Source: Gnetum montanum (taxonomy: Eukaryota > Streptophyta > Gnetopsida > Gnetales > Gnetaceae). From it: a stretch of 31,176 bases of DNA. Numbering within the stretch: position 1 is the first letter of the stretch; each line of letters opens with the position of its first letter. Shown here piece after piece: positions 20,130-30,875 of the stretch. The stretch covers positions 188,687-219,862 of the forward strand of contig MNCI01037655.1 of NCBI GenBank assembly GCA_015680685.1, read 5' to 3'. The position numbers and the translations under genes are program-made. The notes under the pieces were generated by a model. It did no database searches, was not told the DNA's origin, and was given only the letters and a program-made list of their open reading frames with translations.

Positions 20130-22569
20130 GAGAAAGATGGAGGACTAGGGTTACCAACCACTTATGTGTCTAAGGGCTTTGGTGGACTATGAGGTTAGAA
20201 GAAGGATCTTTTCTTTTATCATAGTTCTGACTCGCTTGGTTGGTTAACTAGTTGTAGATTAACCATCCTTGTAGCATTTCTTTGATGTCGTTGGGTAAGC
20301 AATTCACTCTGCATGGATGGAGTAGGTGGTAGCTGTGTAGGACATGGAGGAGTATGTGTAGGTATAGGAGAAGCATGAGGATAGTAGGTGACATCCCTCC
20401 TTAGATAGGGTAATTAGTATACTTCAAGAGGGTAGTGGTGAGGTTGGTAAGTGGCAACATGACCAGAGGAGTCCTATGGAGATGAAGGTTGCTGAACATA
20501 GTAACCATAAGGATCTAGCTGCCAGTAAGGGTATTGCTATCTTGGAGGTGCCACCATCCATGATTGTTATTACTGCCACTACTAATACAATTCGTAGGAT
20601 TATGGTGGAGTTCCACATGGATAGTACTACTATGGTTGGTGGAACTATCAAGAGTTGTCTTGTGGATAAGGAAATCTTTTGGGTGTCTACCTTTGTGCTA
20701 GTCATGGATGTATGGAATACATCCTAGATTCCTACAAGTGTGACAAAATTGGGCAACATCCCTTGAGATGTTGATACTGGTAGACATCACACCCACCATC
20801 ATCATCCGAGTCACTATCTGCCACCGTCTCTATCACAACCATCTTACCTTTACTCTTAGATATGGCTCATTTAGCTTCCTTACATCTTCGGTGTTTACAC
20901 TCATCACTTTGCCCCTTTGACTCTTTAGCAATATTTAAAATAGCTTGAAACCTATTGTCCATGGAGTCCCACAATTGATCAACCTTAGCCGTGATTTTAG
21001 ATTGCAATTTCTAGAGTGGCAATGTTTTCTGATTAGCCACCTCAGCTTTGGTTAATTCATACTCACTGTCATAAAATCAAACCTCCCTTTTGCAGATAGA
21101 AGAATCCCTATTATATTCCTCTGCACTTTCTTGCTTTCTCAATTCTCCCTCCTCCTTGGCTACCTACTCAATTAACTTTTGGATCCAATAGGCACTTACT
21201 TTGTTAATCTCCCTTGGGCATAGATGCCAAGGATTTTCCTTGTTTCAGACCATAATCCATCTATGATATTATGAAGTTAATCAAGTTAAGAGTATCCATG
21301 GCTAGGACACCTATGAAACAAAGAGTAATATCAGCCAATAGTGGAATCCAAGGGCTCATGGTTTCCTTATTTCCACCCTTGGATCTACTTCCTCAGATTG
21401 GATACTCAGGAGTATGTTTGATATTTATCATTAAACAATTCTAACATTGTACTCCATTGTCATATTGATTCTGGCTCTAATTATTGGTACCAATTTTCTA
21501 CTTCCTTAATGAGTGTCCTTGGAAATAACTTTAACTTCTACTAGCCATTCTCAATATTCTACAAGGAAAATGCATCCTGGAAGGCTTGGAGATGATTTTG
21601 TAGATCAACATTGTAGCCTCCCTCAAACTAAGGGATGTTATTCATGTCCAACCTCTTTATTCTACTATCCTTTATGTGCCTTGTTGGAATCCTCATGGCC
21701 TCTGTAATGTAATATGCTTTGAGTGGTGAGTAGAGGTTCATCAAGGTCATGGTGATGGTTCCTATGATGTTCTCTACTAACCCCCTCTTTCCTAGTGGTG
21801 GGTCTTCCTAGATTACCCATGCCTCTAGTCGCAACTATCCCAATGGTTCCTTCTATTGTTTTGGTTCCATCGGTCACCTCCATCATGGTTATGTCCTCTA
21901 TGGCCATGATCTAAGCTAGATGAGAAAGAAAAAGAGGATGATGAAGGGGAAGAGGAAGAAGAACTTACTCCATGTTGATGCCTATCATCCTTCCTTCGAT
22001 GCTCACAACCACGATCGTGATCATGATCTTCTTTTTATCCCTTATCATGACTTGTCCCTCCAAATCCATTTTTTTCATTGGATCCATTCTAACTAGAACT
22101 TGGATTATAAATTTTGGATTGCACATTCTAGTTGAGGGCCCCCTGAACATAGTCAAAGAGAGGAGAATCACCAAAGAAGTGGTCAGCCCCATCTAATGGG
22201 CCAAGTGGAGGTGGAAAAATGTTTGACCCCTTGCCCTTCACAAGCTCGTCTTGGTGCTCTAGTTGACAATTCCTTAACCTTTGTGCTTCAATGGATGATA
22301 ATCCCTTGAGTCAAGATCTTGCATCTATACTCTTCATGAAGATGTTGAAGTCCATGTCGTGCGAGCATTAGATGGAGCATCAATAGAACAGATTGATCAA
22401 GTGGAAACACAATGTTTCCTTCCATGTCACACCATCACAACATTTCATCTTGATGTAAGATGAAGGTGAAGTCTAGTACATACTCATTGGGATGAGCATA
22501 TACCACCCGATATTGCTAAGGCACTTGGTCTACCCTGGGAGAAGATAGGCTCCTATGAGAAGAAGACAT
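20130..22569 (-). pseudogene. gag pseudogene of G1 copy B
   Basis: The start is at the ATG complementary to 22567-22569 (MSSSHRSLSSPR), 152 bp after the primer site and matching the starts of copies A and C. The charged Ser/His/Asp-rich segment lies at 21700-22200, the Retrotrans_gag-like core near 21240-21660, and the Cys knuckle at about 20756-20791 reads C-D-V-Y...H-L-K-G-C, the second Cys replaced by Tyr. The Pro-rich tail continues to about 20130. Broken in all frames. Diverged more from A and C than these are from each other. Confidence 0.75.
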
Positions 22570-22720
22570 TTTATGTTAATGATTTTATACACAGTGTGCA
22601 ATTAAGGTTTGATTTAATTGTAATAATGATTTTTGCTTTTTGTAAGATTTGACTCTTAGGGTTCTAATAATGAGGTTACTAAGTTTCACTCGGTTTAGAT
22701 AGCACATGTAAAAATAAAGT

Positions 22721-22738
22721 CCTAGGAAACAGTGCCAA
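22721..22738 (-). other. primer-binding site of copy B (tRNA-Asp type)
   Basis: On the minus strand TTGGCACTGTTTCCTAGG begins right at the LTR end. It equals a site complementary to the 3' end of plant tRNA-Asp with its CG pairs turned into CA and TG. Copy C shows the complementary set of changes. Confidence 0.75.
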
Positions 22739-23607
22739 TGATGAGTGGTGAGGTACCCCTATGCCCAACCATACAAATTACAAGTGTTTAGATGCAATCT
22801 AATCAAATTTTGTAGACTTTAATTACCAAGTATGCTAGAGCTAAACAATGCATGCGTGTTGTTCATTCATTGTCTTCCTAGTCCCACTTGTGAGATGCAG
22901 TTGCATGGTTAAGTGTGACTGAGGCGTAAGATTTTTATTATTTTGTGTTTTATCAATTTACTCTCTTAGAACAAGAATAAAAGTGAGAGTGATTAAGTGC
23001 TAAGTAAACTATGGTCTAATCTGGCCTAACACAAGTAACTGTTCCCACTTTCCGGACACATCCGGAACTTTTTGTTAACACTGTTGAGTTGGCAAATGCT
23101 AATCGTTTTTGAGCTACCAAGTGTCACACATATGTTCAAAGGGGTCATGCTTGTGTATTTTAATGAGTTTTTTAATTAATAAAAATTAATTGCTACATGA
23201 ATAACATTAATATGAACTGCATGAAATCACAATATATAAATGCATAAGAAAGAAAGTCTCAAGTGCTGCAAGGATGAATCAAAGAGCTCATCTTTATTGA
23301 CAGCATAATGGTGTGTTTAGGTACATCAAGGCTTGAATAAAGATCCAATCACACTTAGACATCCTACTACTGCCACTTGGAAAATATTCTAACTCTCAAA
23401 TGAACAAACTGCAAGAGTTTTGCTGCTTGACAGCCAAAAACTACTCTCAATCATGTGCCCTGAGGATATATTTATAGACCTGAGAATACCCTTATGATAT
23501 TGAATGCACAGTATCGCATCTTGGGCCACGATATTGCATACCCAATATCATGGCCTTGATATTGTAACTGGTCTAATATTGGAGCATATGAAAAACATGA
23601 TTCATCA
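22739..23607 (-). repeat. 5' LTR of G1 copy B
   Basis: 869 bp, TGATGAG to TTCATCA on the plus strand. Left of it is the primer site and right of it the target duplication TTGCT. An AATAAA on the minus strand near 23289 could serve as a poly(A) signal. Confidence 0.9.
23467..23476 (-). promoter_or_regulatory. TATA box of copy B 5' LTR
   Basis: TATAAATATA on the minus strand. The U3 upstream of it (23490-23590) holds several GATATTG/GATATCG-like words. Confidence 0.6.
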
Positions 23608-23612
23608 TTGCT
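23608..23612. repeat. target-site duplication of copy B, right
   Basis: TTGCT directly after the LTR end, matching TAGCT at 13629-13633 in four of five bases. Confidence 0.65.
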
Positions 23613-25100
23613 ATAACTATTAGAAAAACTTTGTACATATATTTTTATAGCCTATGGATTTTGATATTTAGCCAAAAGTTGTAAAATGGTACTTTGATAG
23701 TACTAAAACTACTTTAGGTACAACATGTATTAAAGATGAATCTAACTAGACTAATGAGAAAAAGAGAGCTCATGTAGTTAATGCCAAGATTATTAGTGCC
23801 TTTTATTATAGAATATCTATAAAAAAAATATAATGGAATTATTTGCTACACAATGACCAAAGAAATCTAAGACCAACTTGAAGCCACACATGAAAGTACC
23901 AGTAAAATTAAGATCACCAAAGTTCAAATCCTTTAGCTATATTTCAAAATTATTAAAGGAGGAAACCATCAATTTTTTCAAAATTATTAAACTATAAAAC
24001 AAGATTAAAGGACATGATGATCTTGTTGAATAATGTAAAATTATGAGAATTCTCCTAAAAAAATTTCATTCAAAGGTCACAATCCTTTATAAATCTAGAG
24101 ATATAGATACCATAAAACTTAAAGAGCTTCAAGAAAACTTGATCATAGATGAAATAAATTTTGAATGAAGAAAATAAAGGTGAAAAAGAGAAAAAAAAGC
24201 TTTACTCTAAAAAGGAATCAAGACGATCATAACAGATTGGATGATGAGATGAGTGATGAAAAGCTAGCTCTTTTCAAAAAGCAATTTAGCAAAGCTCTTG
24301 GAAAGAAATTCTTCAAGAACAAATACAAGAAACAAGATGAAATAAGCAATAAGAAAAAAGAAATATAATGCTATTACTATGGATAATTTTGGCATGTTTC
24401 CTTATAGTGTCCAAATTAAACAATAGAAGAGAAAAAGATCATCATCCAAAACATAGGAATAAATACTCTGAAATGCTCTTAGAATGATGAAGAATGAAAA
24501 TATTCTTAAGAAGGAAAATACTTAGAGGAATGTAATCCTACCCAAATAATGGTCCTAGAAGGATATGATTAGCCCATTCAAGAGGATCATCAAAATGAAA
24601 AGAAAAATCATGAAAAAAAGGTATGAGGCCTTACTAAATGCTTCTAAGAGACTTTAAAAAATTTGAAAAAAGCTCAAAAGAAAATTTAATAAGAAATAGC
24701 TAAATATTAATGCTCAATACCATGAACTTAATTCCAAAAAATAATCCTCAATCAATTGTACTCAATGAAAACTCTTAGAAACAACTATGAAAAAAGTCCA
24801 AGGTGATCTCACTATAAAATAAATTGAAATTGAAGGCTTCATTAAAGAGATTAATAAATCTCAATCTACCATTCAAGAGAAAAGTAAATAAATTAAATAT
24901 TAAAATAGAATCTTTCAAAGATTCACCAAAGGCTATGAAACCTTATGAATCATGATGGGATAAGTTAGAAATGCTATCGATAAGACAAGACTCAGATAAA
25001 AATCCATCAACAACAATTGAATAGAACCAAGTAAGCAGTACAAGAATTATCTTTTAAGGCATGAAATTATTGCTTGAAATTCTCACATTCAATGCCATTA
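23608..25100 (+). pseudogene. gag of Ty1/copia Co1, continued
   Basis: Resumes the gag frame interrupted at 13633. The capsid part is 23613-24160 (for example DQLEATHES then TSKIKITKVQ near 23870-23920, the order seen in plant UBN2-type gag). A Lys-rich segment is at 24165-24368 and a decayed zinc knuckle at 24369-24410 (C-Y-Y-Y-G then stop, W-H, stop, C), in which one Cys has become Tyr and two Gln codons appear as stops. A Lys/Glu/Asn-rich, probably coiled-coil segment follows to about 25000. Stops are frequent. The end near 25100 is where homology to G1 copy C begins. Confidence 0.75.
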
Positions 25101-25104
25101 TATA

Positions 25105-27194
25105 CTGTTCATTGTGGGTGGAGTAACCCCATGATTGTGGGTGTTGCCACTATTGATACTGTTCATTTGGTTGTGGTGGAGTTTCACTTGGATAATACAT
25201 CAAGGGTTGGTGGAAATGCCTTAGGTTACCTTGAGGATAAGGTAACCTTTAGGGTGTTTTCCATCTGTTTAATCGTGGGTTTAGTCCATACACCCCAGAC
25301 TCTTGCAGATGTGACACTACTGGGCAACATCCCTTAGGATGGTCATATTGGCATATCTCACATTAGCTATCATTGTCTATGTCTGAATGCACAACCTCTT
25401 CAATGATGGAAACTTTGCCCTTACCCTTGTTTCGTGCATATTCAGATTCTTTATTTTTCTCCTCTCCTAGTCACTAATTTGCTCTCTAGACTCCTCTACT
25501 ATTTTTAGGATGGTTTGAAATTTATCATCTAGGGAGTTTCACATTTGATCTACCTTTGCCGATACTTATAATGTAAACTTCTGAATGGGAAAAGTTTTCC
25601 TATTCACCATCTCTTCAAGTGGTGACTCTTCTTCATCTTTACAAAATCTAACTTCCTTCTTTTGGAGTAAAGGATCTTTGTTGTATTCCTCTACACTTTC
25701 TCTTTTCCTTAACTCACCTTCTTCTTTGGAAACTTGCTCCAACAATCTTTGTACTTGATGGGCTCTAAGCTCGGATAGTCTTCCTTGGGCATAAGTCCCA
25801 AGGGTTCTTTGCATTTCATACCTAATCCCATCTAAAAGATGGTGTAGTATTCCCTTTGCGAGTAACCATGGCTAGGGCAATGATGTAATAATGCATAATA
25901 TCGGACCATGGTAGCATCCAAGGGTTTGTGTCCTCCTTGTTTTCATCCTTGGATTTTCTTACGTAGGTTGGACACTTAGGAGTATGTTTGATACTTATTA
26001 TTGAATAGATCTAACATGGTACTTCATTGATGAATGGATTCTAGTTGTAGGAACCGGTACCAACTTTTTGCTTCCTTGATTAGTATCCATGAAAACAACT
26101 TGAGTTTTTGCCACTCATTTTCTATATTTTGCAAGGCACATGCATCATAGAATGCTTGTAGATGATTTTAAGGATCAACGTTGTATCCCCCTTCAAATTG
26201 TGGGATATTATTGATGTCTAACCTTTTGATCCTACTATCTGTTTGGTGCCTTGTTGGGATCTTAACAGCCTCAGTTATATCTAGCATACTTCAAGTAGCA
26301 AGTAGGGGTTCATCGTGATCGTATTCTCTATGGAATCTATGGTGCCTATGCTATTCCCTACTCTCCCTTCTTTCATGATGTGTTTTTCTAGAGTGCCCTC
26401 ATCTTCTTTCTTGACTATTTTGTCTATGATCCCTATTTTTCCTATCATTATCCTCAGGGTCCTTTCCTTTGTGACTACATCTAGATCTTGAAGGAGTGGG
26501 AAGGAGATGATGAAGGTGAAGAGGAAGGAGAATTTGCACCATGATAGTGCTTGCTACCTTCTCTTTGGTGGTCATGGCCTTGATCGTGGTTATGATCAGA
26601 ATGTCCACCTTTGTCATGTGTTTGTGTTTCTTTTTCAGATTCTTTCTATCTATTGGTACCAAAATATGGGTTATGGATAGTTGAGTGAAGATTTTGATAC
26701 ACAACCCCTTGACTGAAGTCAATCGAAGGAACATCATTTTGTGGAAAACCTACTAAGGTAGATTCACCTCTCTCATTTTCACTTAGGAAATACAGAACAT
26801 CTTGAGATCACTTCCCCTTCATAGATTTATAATGTCTCTCTTGTTTTAGGTCCCTTTAATGCTGTGCCTCTGTGGGTTAATAATCTCTCAAATCTTGTTC
26901 ATGCACAACATACTCCGATTATAAGTGATGCATACCAATTCGTGTGAGAGCACGAAGAAGCATGCTTGGGATTGAGTGATCGGGAGGTAACACTATGTTA
27001 CCTTCTAAATCATGCAAATGTAGTTGTTCATCCTAGTGGAGGATAAAGGTAAAGTCTGGTACATACTCATCAGGATGAATGTATACCCAATGAAATTGTT
27101 GGGGTACTAGCAGATTATCTTGTACACTCCATCTCCGATTATTTATTGTGTCAAACCTAGGTGGTGAAGCACTCTCATAAGAATAAGGAGACAT
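25105..27194 (-). pseudogene. gag pseudogene of G1 copy C
   Basis: The start is at the ATG complementary to 27192-27194 (MSPYSYESASPPR), 121 bp from the primer site. In protein order it has a leader with aromatic and His residues, a Ser/His/Asp-rich stretch at 26400-26740, the gag core near 25820-26240, a charged segment at 25566-25814 (KEEGELRKRESVEEYNK), and the Cys knuckle C-E-I-C-Q-Y-D-H-P-K-G-C at about 25325-25361. This knuckle is the best preserved of the three copies. The Pro/Tyr/Gln tail is cut at about 25105. Stops and frameshifts are present throughout. Confidence 0.75.
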
Positions 27195-27314
27195 GATTAA
27201 CTATTTAGTCTGTAAAAATCTTCTCTTTTTAGTGATTTTTGGGTTACTAACCCTAAGGATTCATTCTAACAATGGAAGATTCCTAAGTTCTAATTAGCGC
27301 ACAAATAACAAAGT

Positions 27315-27332
27315 CCCCGACAATGACACCAA
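27315..27332 (-). other. primer-binding site of copy C (tRNA-Asp type)
   Basis: TTGGTGTCATTGTCGGGG on the minus strand starts at the LTR border, a CG-decayed version of a tRNA-Asp-complementary site. Confidence 0.75.
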
Positions 27333-28183
27333 TGATGAGTGGCGAGGTACCTCTATGCCAACCATACAAATATGAGTGTTCACACAAGATCCAGTTGAAT
27401 TCCAAGGACTAAGTGCTTATGCACCTTCATAGAAGAAGGATGGGTCAGTGATCGTTGTCTTCCCAAGCTTACTTGTATGGCACGATTGCATGGTTAAGTA
27501 AACTTGAGGTATGTGATTTTTATGGTTTTTATGTTTTATGTTCTTGGTGCTTAAAATAGAGAAATGAAATAATTAAGTAACTAATTTAATTTAACTAAAC
27601 AACTATGATTTAACTAGTCCTAACACTAGCATCCATTTCCACTCTCCGTACACATCCTAAACTAGTGCAACACTACTGGGATTACCAAACACTAATTGTT
27701 ACTGGGTTACCAAGTGTTCCACGTATGCTCAAAGTGGTCATATTGAGTGTGGTTATTTGTGAAAATTAACAAATCAATAAAAATAGCCAATTGACTATGA
27801 AAGCATTAAATAACTATAAATAACATTAAATGCAATAAATAAGCTATTCTGAATGTTGCAAGGTTTATCACAAAGTTCGTCTTTATTTCTAGACATAAGG
27901 TGTGCTCAAGTACACAATGCTTGAATAAAGATCCGTTCACTCTATGAATCCTACTGCGGAAACTCAAGAATAATTCTAACTTTGGAAAGGAAAAACTGTA
28001 AGAGTTTAGGTAATGGAATAAGAAAACTAACTATCCAATTGCCAAACCAAGTGCACCCACCTCTTATTTATAGGCGATGAGATAGGTTTCGATATCAGGT
28101 GTCTGATATTTCTTGGCAAGCTTTGATATTGCAAACCAAATATCGTGGATCTGATATCGCAGTCTCGATATCGCGGCTCATTA
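27333..28183 (-). repeat. 5' LTR of G1 copy C
   Basis: Starts TGATGAGTGGCGAGG like B and D. The end is placed at CTCATTA because homology with the remnant at 10568-10672 stops there and the B LTRs end TCATCA; the terminal C has become T. Length 851 bp, like B. A minus-strand AATAAA lies near 27880. Confidence 0.8.
28065..28073 (-). promoter_or_regulatory. TATA box of copy C LTR
   Basis: CTATAAATA on the minus strand at the position of the B boxes; GATATCG-like words follow at 28088-28176. Confidence 0.6.
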
Positions 28184-28850
28184 CCTACTTCACTAGACCT
28201 TTCATCTTTATCCTTGAACATCTTGGGGAATTTCTCCTTTAAGCATAGTACACTTGTATGAAGTTCAACTTGTACATCATCATGGTGAGTAGAAAAAATT
28301 GTCATAGTAACATAACTAAAATCTATTTCATCATGTTTCTTAATTTTTTCCCTTTCTTATAGAAGGATTAAAGAAGCATTAAGTGAGCTTTACTACCTCA
28401 CTTTTTCCACTATCATGGAAGAATCAAACTCATGGATTCCATTAGGTCTAACTAAATTCCACATATTTCTTGCTCCATCAAACTGAGAACCATTGTTAAA
28501 ATTGTAGGGTCTACTAATAATTACATCAACATAATCTATTAAAAGCACATCACATTGCACAACATCATGAAAACCTCCAATTTTAAATTTTAAAGTACAT
28601 TATTCCCTTCATGAGAAAAATATCTAAACAGTTAATGCACTTTATAGGATCTAGGATAAGGATTAGTTATCAACCTTAATTTAGCAACTATCCTTGAAGA
28701 AATGATATTTTCTTGATATTCTCCATTAATCAAACCATGAATCAATTCCTGACTAAGTAAACATCTAGTTCTAATTTGAAGTAACAATTTTCTATTAGGG
28801 TGATCTCCTCTATTTACTTTTCCCATGAATGCATAAGAATTTAATTAAGA
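28184..28850 (-). pseudogene. protease and start of RT linker, G3
   Basis: Minus strand 28632-28826 reads QIRTRCLLSQELIHGLINGEY then ENIISSRIVAKLRLIT and PYPRSYKVH. This matches the chromovirus protease segment in which an Arg-Thr-Arg-Cys strand precedes the catalytic Asp and an Asn-Ile-Ile-Ser helix follows. The catalytic Asp-Gly-Gly is decayed to Asn-Gly-Glu. Around 28220-28310 comes CLKEKFPKMFKDKDER, resembling the acidic linker before the reverse transcriptase. Copy C interrupts it there. Confidence 0.7.
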
Positions 28851-28859
28851 AAAATCCTC

Positions 28860-30098
28860 AATTTTTGGAGCATTAGGATATCCTCTCTAAAGCCCTTATC
28901 TTGATGTCTCTTGTACCTCCATGGTTTGCACATCTTTTCCCTTGACTGCCTTATGAAGTAAACATTCTCATTACTTATGTCCTCATTCTCCACACTTGAA
29001 GCATTGGAATTTTGATGACCTACTATCTTGACCCTTGCCTCTCTTGCCTTGGTCCTTCTTGGCCTTAGCCTTCTCATTGCATATTTAAGTTTTCTTGTCC
29101 TAGCTACCATCCTTGTCTTCATATTTGTACTTGGATCTCTTTTTGGATTTGGGTCTCTTCTTCTTTCATTAGGAATTTGGTTTGCATTTGTTTCTGAATC
29201 CACTTAATTTCTTCTCATCCTTGAGTGCTAAATCATAAGCCTCATCAAGAGTTTGTGGCTCATAAAAGGAAAAATCCTACTAATATGCCATTTTAATATC
29301 TCATAAAAATATTAAATCATATTCATACTCTTAGTTTACCTTAGGTTGATGGAATGGATCACAAAATTCAATGTAGATTTCTTTGACATCCTTGTCACCT
29401 TGCCTTAGGAATTTTAACTTCATAATAGTCTCTTGTCTCTAATAAGACTATTTAAATTTTCTTTTCAACCTATAGTTCATTAGATTTCAATCTTTGATAG
29501 GTTGATTGTTTCATCTTTCATAATCCTAGGACTCCTTTTCCCACTTAGTAGAAGTCATACCTTTTAATATGGATTCAACAAGAAGTACCCTTAAGTTATT
29601 TGGTACCTCTTCAAACTAGAAATGATTATCAAGTACCTTAAGCTAACTCACAAAAGCATTGGTATCATCTACATCATTTAAAGTCTTCAACTCCATGTAT
29701 GAAAGTCTTGTAGTATTTCTAAATGCTCTAGCAAGCCTTGCCTCATCTTCCTCATCAAGCTTTCCTAGAGAAGAAGTATTTACCACCGTTGAAATTCTTG
29801 GAATTATCATTTGAGGAATAGAATTACCTCCCATTGGAATCCTTAACTGATGGGTTCCTACATTCCCATAGTTGGATAGTCCTTCCTCATCATTTCCTCC
29901 ATCTTCGTATGATTGTGAAACTTCTTCATCTGAACATGCATGCTCATCACCTCCACGTGTTTGGATATGGCTATGACTAACATTCCTTTCTACCTTTGCA
30001 TTAATTTTATCTAATTAAAAAACCATCATCTGGAATATAGAATTCATGCTTTTTATTTCTCTATTTAGTGCCTACACCTATTTCTTTCTAGATGTCAT
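28860..30098 (-). pseudogene. gag pseudogene of G3
   Basis: The start is tentatively at the ATG complementary to 30096-30098 (MTSRKK followed by a stop). The N-terminal part includes 29643-29834. The capsid core spans about 29230-29620 and includes LRQGDKDVKEIYIEFCDPF near 29350-29405 and LDEAYDLALKDEKK near 29200-29260. A basic Arg/Lys segment then leads to the zinc knuckle at 28962-29003: C-F-K-C-G-E-stop-G-H-K-stop-stop-E-C, every metal ligand intact despite three stops. The stops fit C-to-T changes of Gln, Trp or Arg codons. Confidence 0.7.
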
Positions 30099-30875
30099 CT
30101 AAACTAGACAAAATCCTCAACTATTTTCAAGCAATAATAAACATAAGTACAATCAACACAAAACTTAACACAAAGGTATTGTAGAGAATGGAATGTGAGG
30201 TATCTCACCATAGAAATAATGAATTATATGTGTAATATGTGATTAAATTCATCATTAGCCTTTCTATCCAAGATTTAAGTTAAGTCTGTACAACTTTTGA
30301 GTGATATTACATTGTATCATTAGTAAGACTAAAGACCACTAGACTACCACTATTGCAAGAAGTATTATCACTTAGCAATGTAGTTTAAGGAAGAATTTTA
30401 TTAATAGCAAACTTTTTATTTTTAAGATTTCCAAGAAGTTACCTACCTTCAGGCGTGGGTAGCATGTCTTTCTAGTGGGACCCCTAGAAATGTTATTATA
30501 TGCTTTTATTTTATTTTTATTATGTCAACCTTACCAGAGGACTACCTTTAGGCATGGGTAACATGTATAGCCAGTGACATGGTAACACTTATTATACTCT
30601 TTCATTTTTCATTAGAACTCAAGAAAATAACATACTCTTAACAATAGGATAAAACTCACCATAGTAGTTCGAGAGAATCCACAAATCCCCTTAATGTTAC
30701 ACCCTTTTCATTCCCACTTAATTCTTCACTCTTCTATCTAGGCATAATGGTCAAAATTTTATTTTTAGTTTTATTTTGAAAAGAATATCATTATGGCCAT
30801 TGTAAGAACCTCTTATTGTTGAAAATGAGTGGATGGATAACATGGTCTCACTACTTTACATAATTATTTACCCAA
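30099..30875 (-). other. G3 leader or flanking DNA
   Basis: About 780 bp upstream of G3 gag. No primer site or LTR end could be recognised on the minus strand. It holds two imperfect direct repeats: aggcRtgggtaRcatgt at about 30451 and 30550, each followed by an A/T-rich stretch. Confidence 0.45.

Larger units (their letters stand above)
13634..23607 (-). mobile_element. Ty3/gypsy element G1, copy B, full length
   Basis: An almost complete 9.97-kb minus-strand element with both LTRs (13634-14495 and 22739-23607), primer site, gag, protease, reverse transcriptase, RNase H, integrase, a GGGGGA tract and a 2-kb 3' non-coding part. The domain order with integrase last identifies Ty3/gypsy. The RT motif FMDDF, the primer site and the tract after pol suggest the Athila/Tat side of the group. 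The LTRs are about 85-90% alike by eye, most differences being transitions, so the insertion is ancient. All frames are broken. Confidence 0.9.
25105..28183 (-). mobile_element. Ty3/gypsy element G1, copy C, 5' part
   Basis: Minus-strand copy consisting of a 5' LTR (27333-28183), primer site and gag down to about 25105, where it is cut off and joined to Co1. Protease, pol and the 3' LTR are absent. Its gag aligns with copy A and, less well, copy B. The outer LTR end borders G3 element DNA at 28184, so copy C probably inserted into G3. Confidence 0.85.
28184..30875 (-). mobile_element. Ty3/gypsy element G3 (chromovirus-like), 5' part
   Basis: Minus-strand gag, zinc knuckle and protease of a different gypsy family, cut by copy C at 28184 and bordered by LTR D at 30876. 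Gag has one Cys-x2-Cys-x4-His-x4-Cys knuckle directly followed by a protease with an Arg-Thr-Arg-Cys segment, the layout common in plant chromoviruses. No LTR or primer site of its own was identified. Confidence 0.7.

Noticed and set aside
20476-20727. Plus-strand frames at 784-1020, 20476-20727 and 25074-25337 with similar proteins
   Set aside because: They look conserved among copies only because they are antisense to the same Pro-rich gag tail; the minus strand carries the readable domain order.
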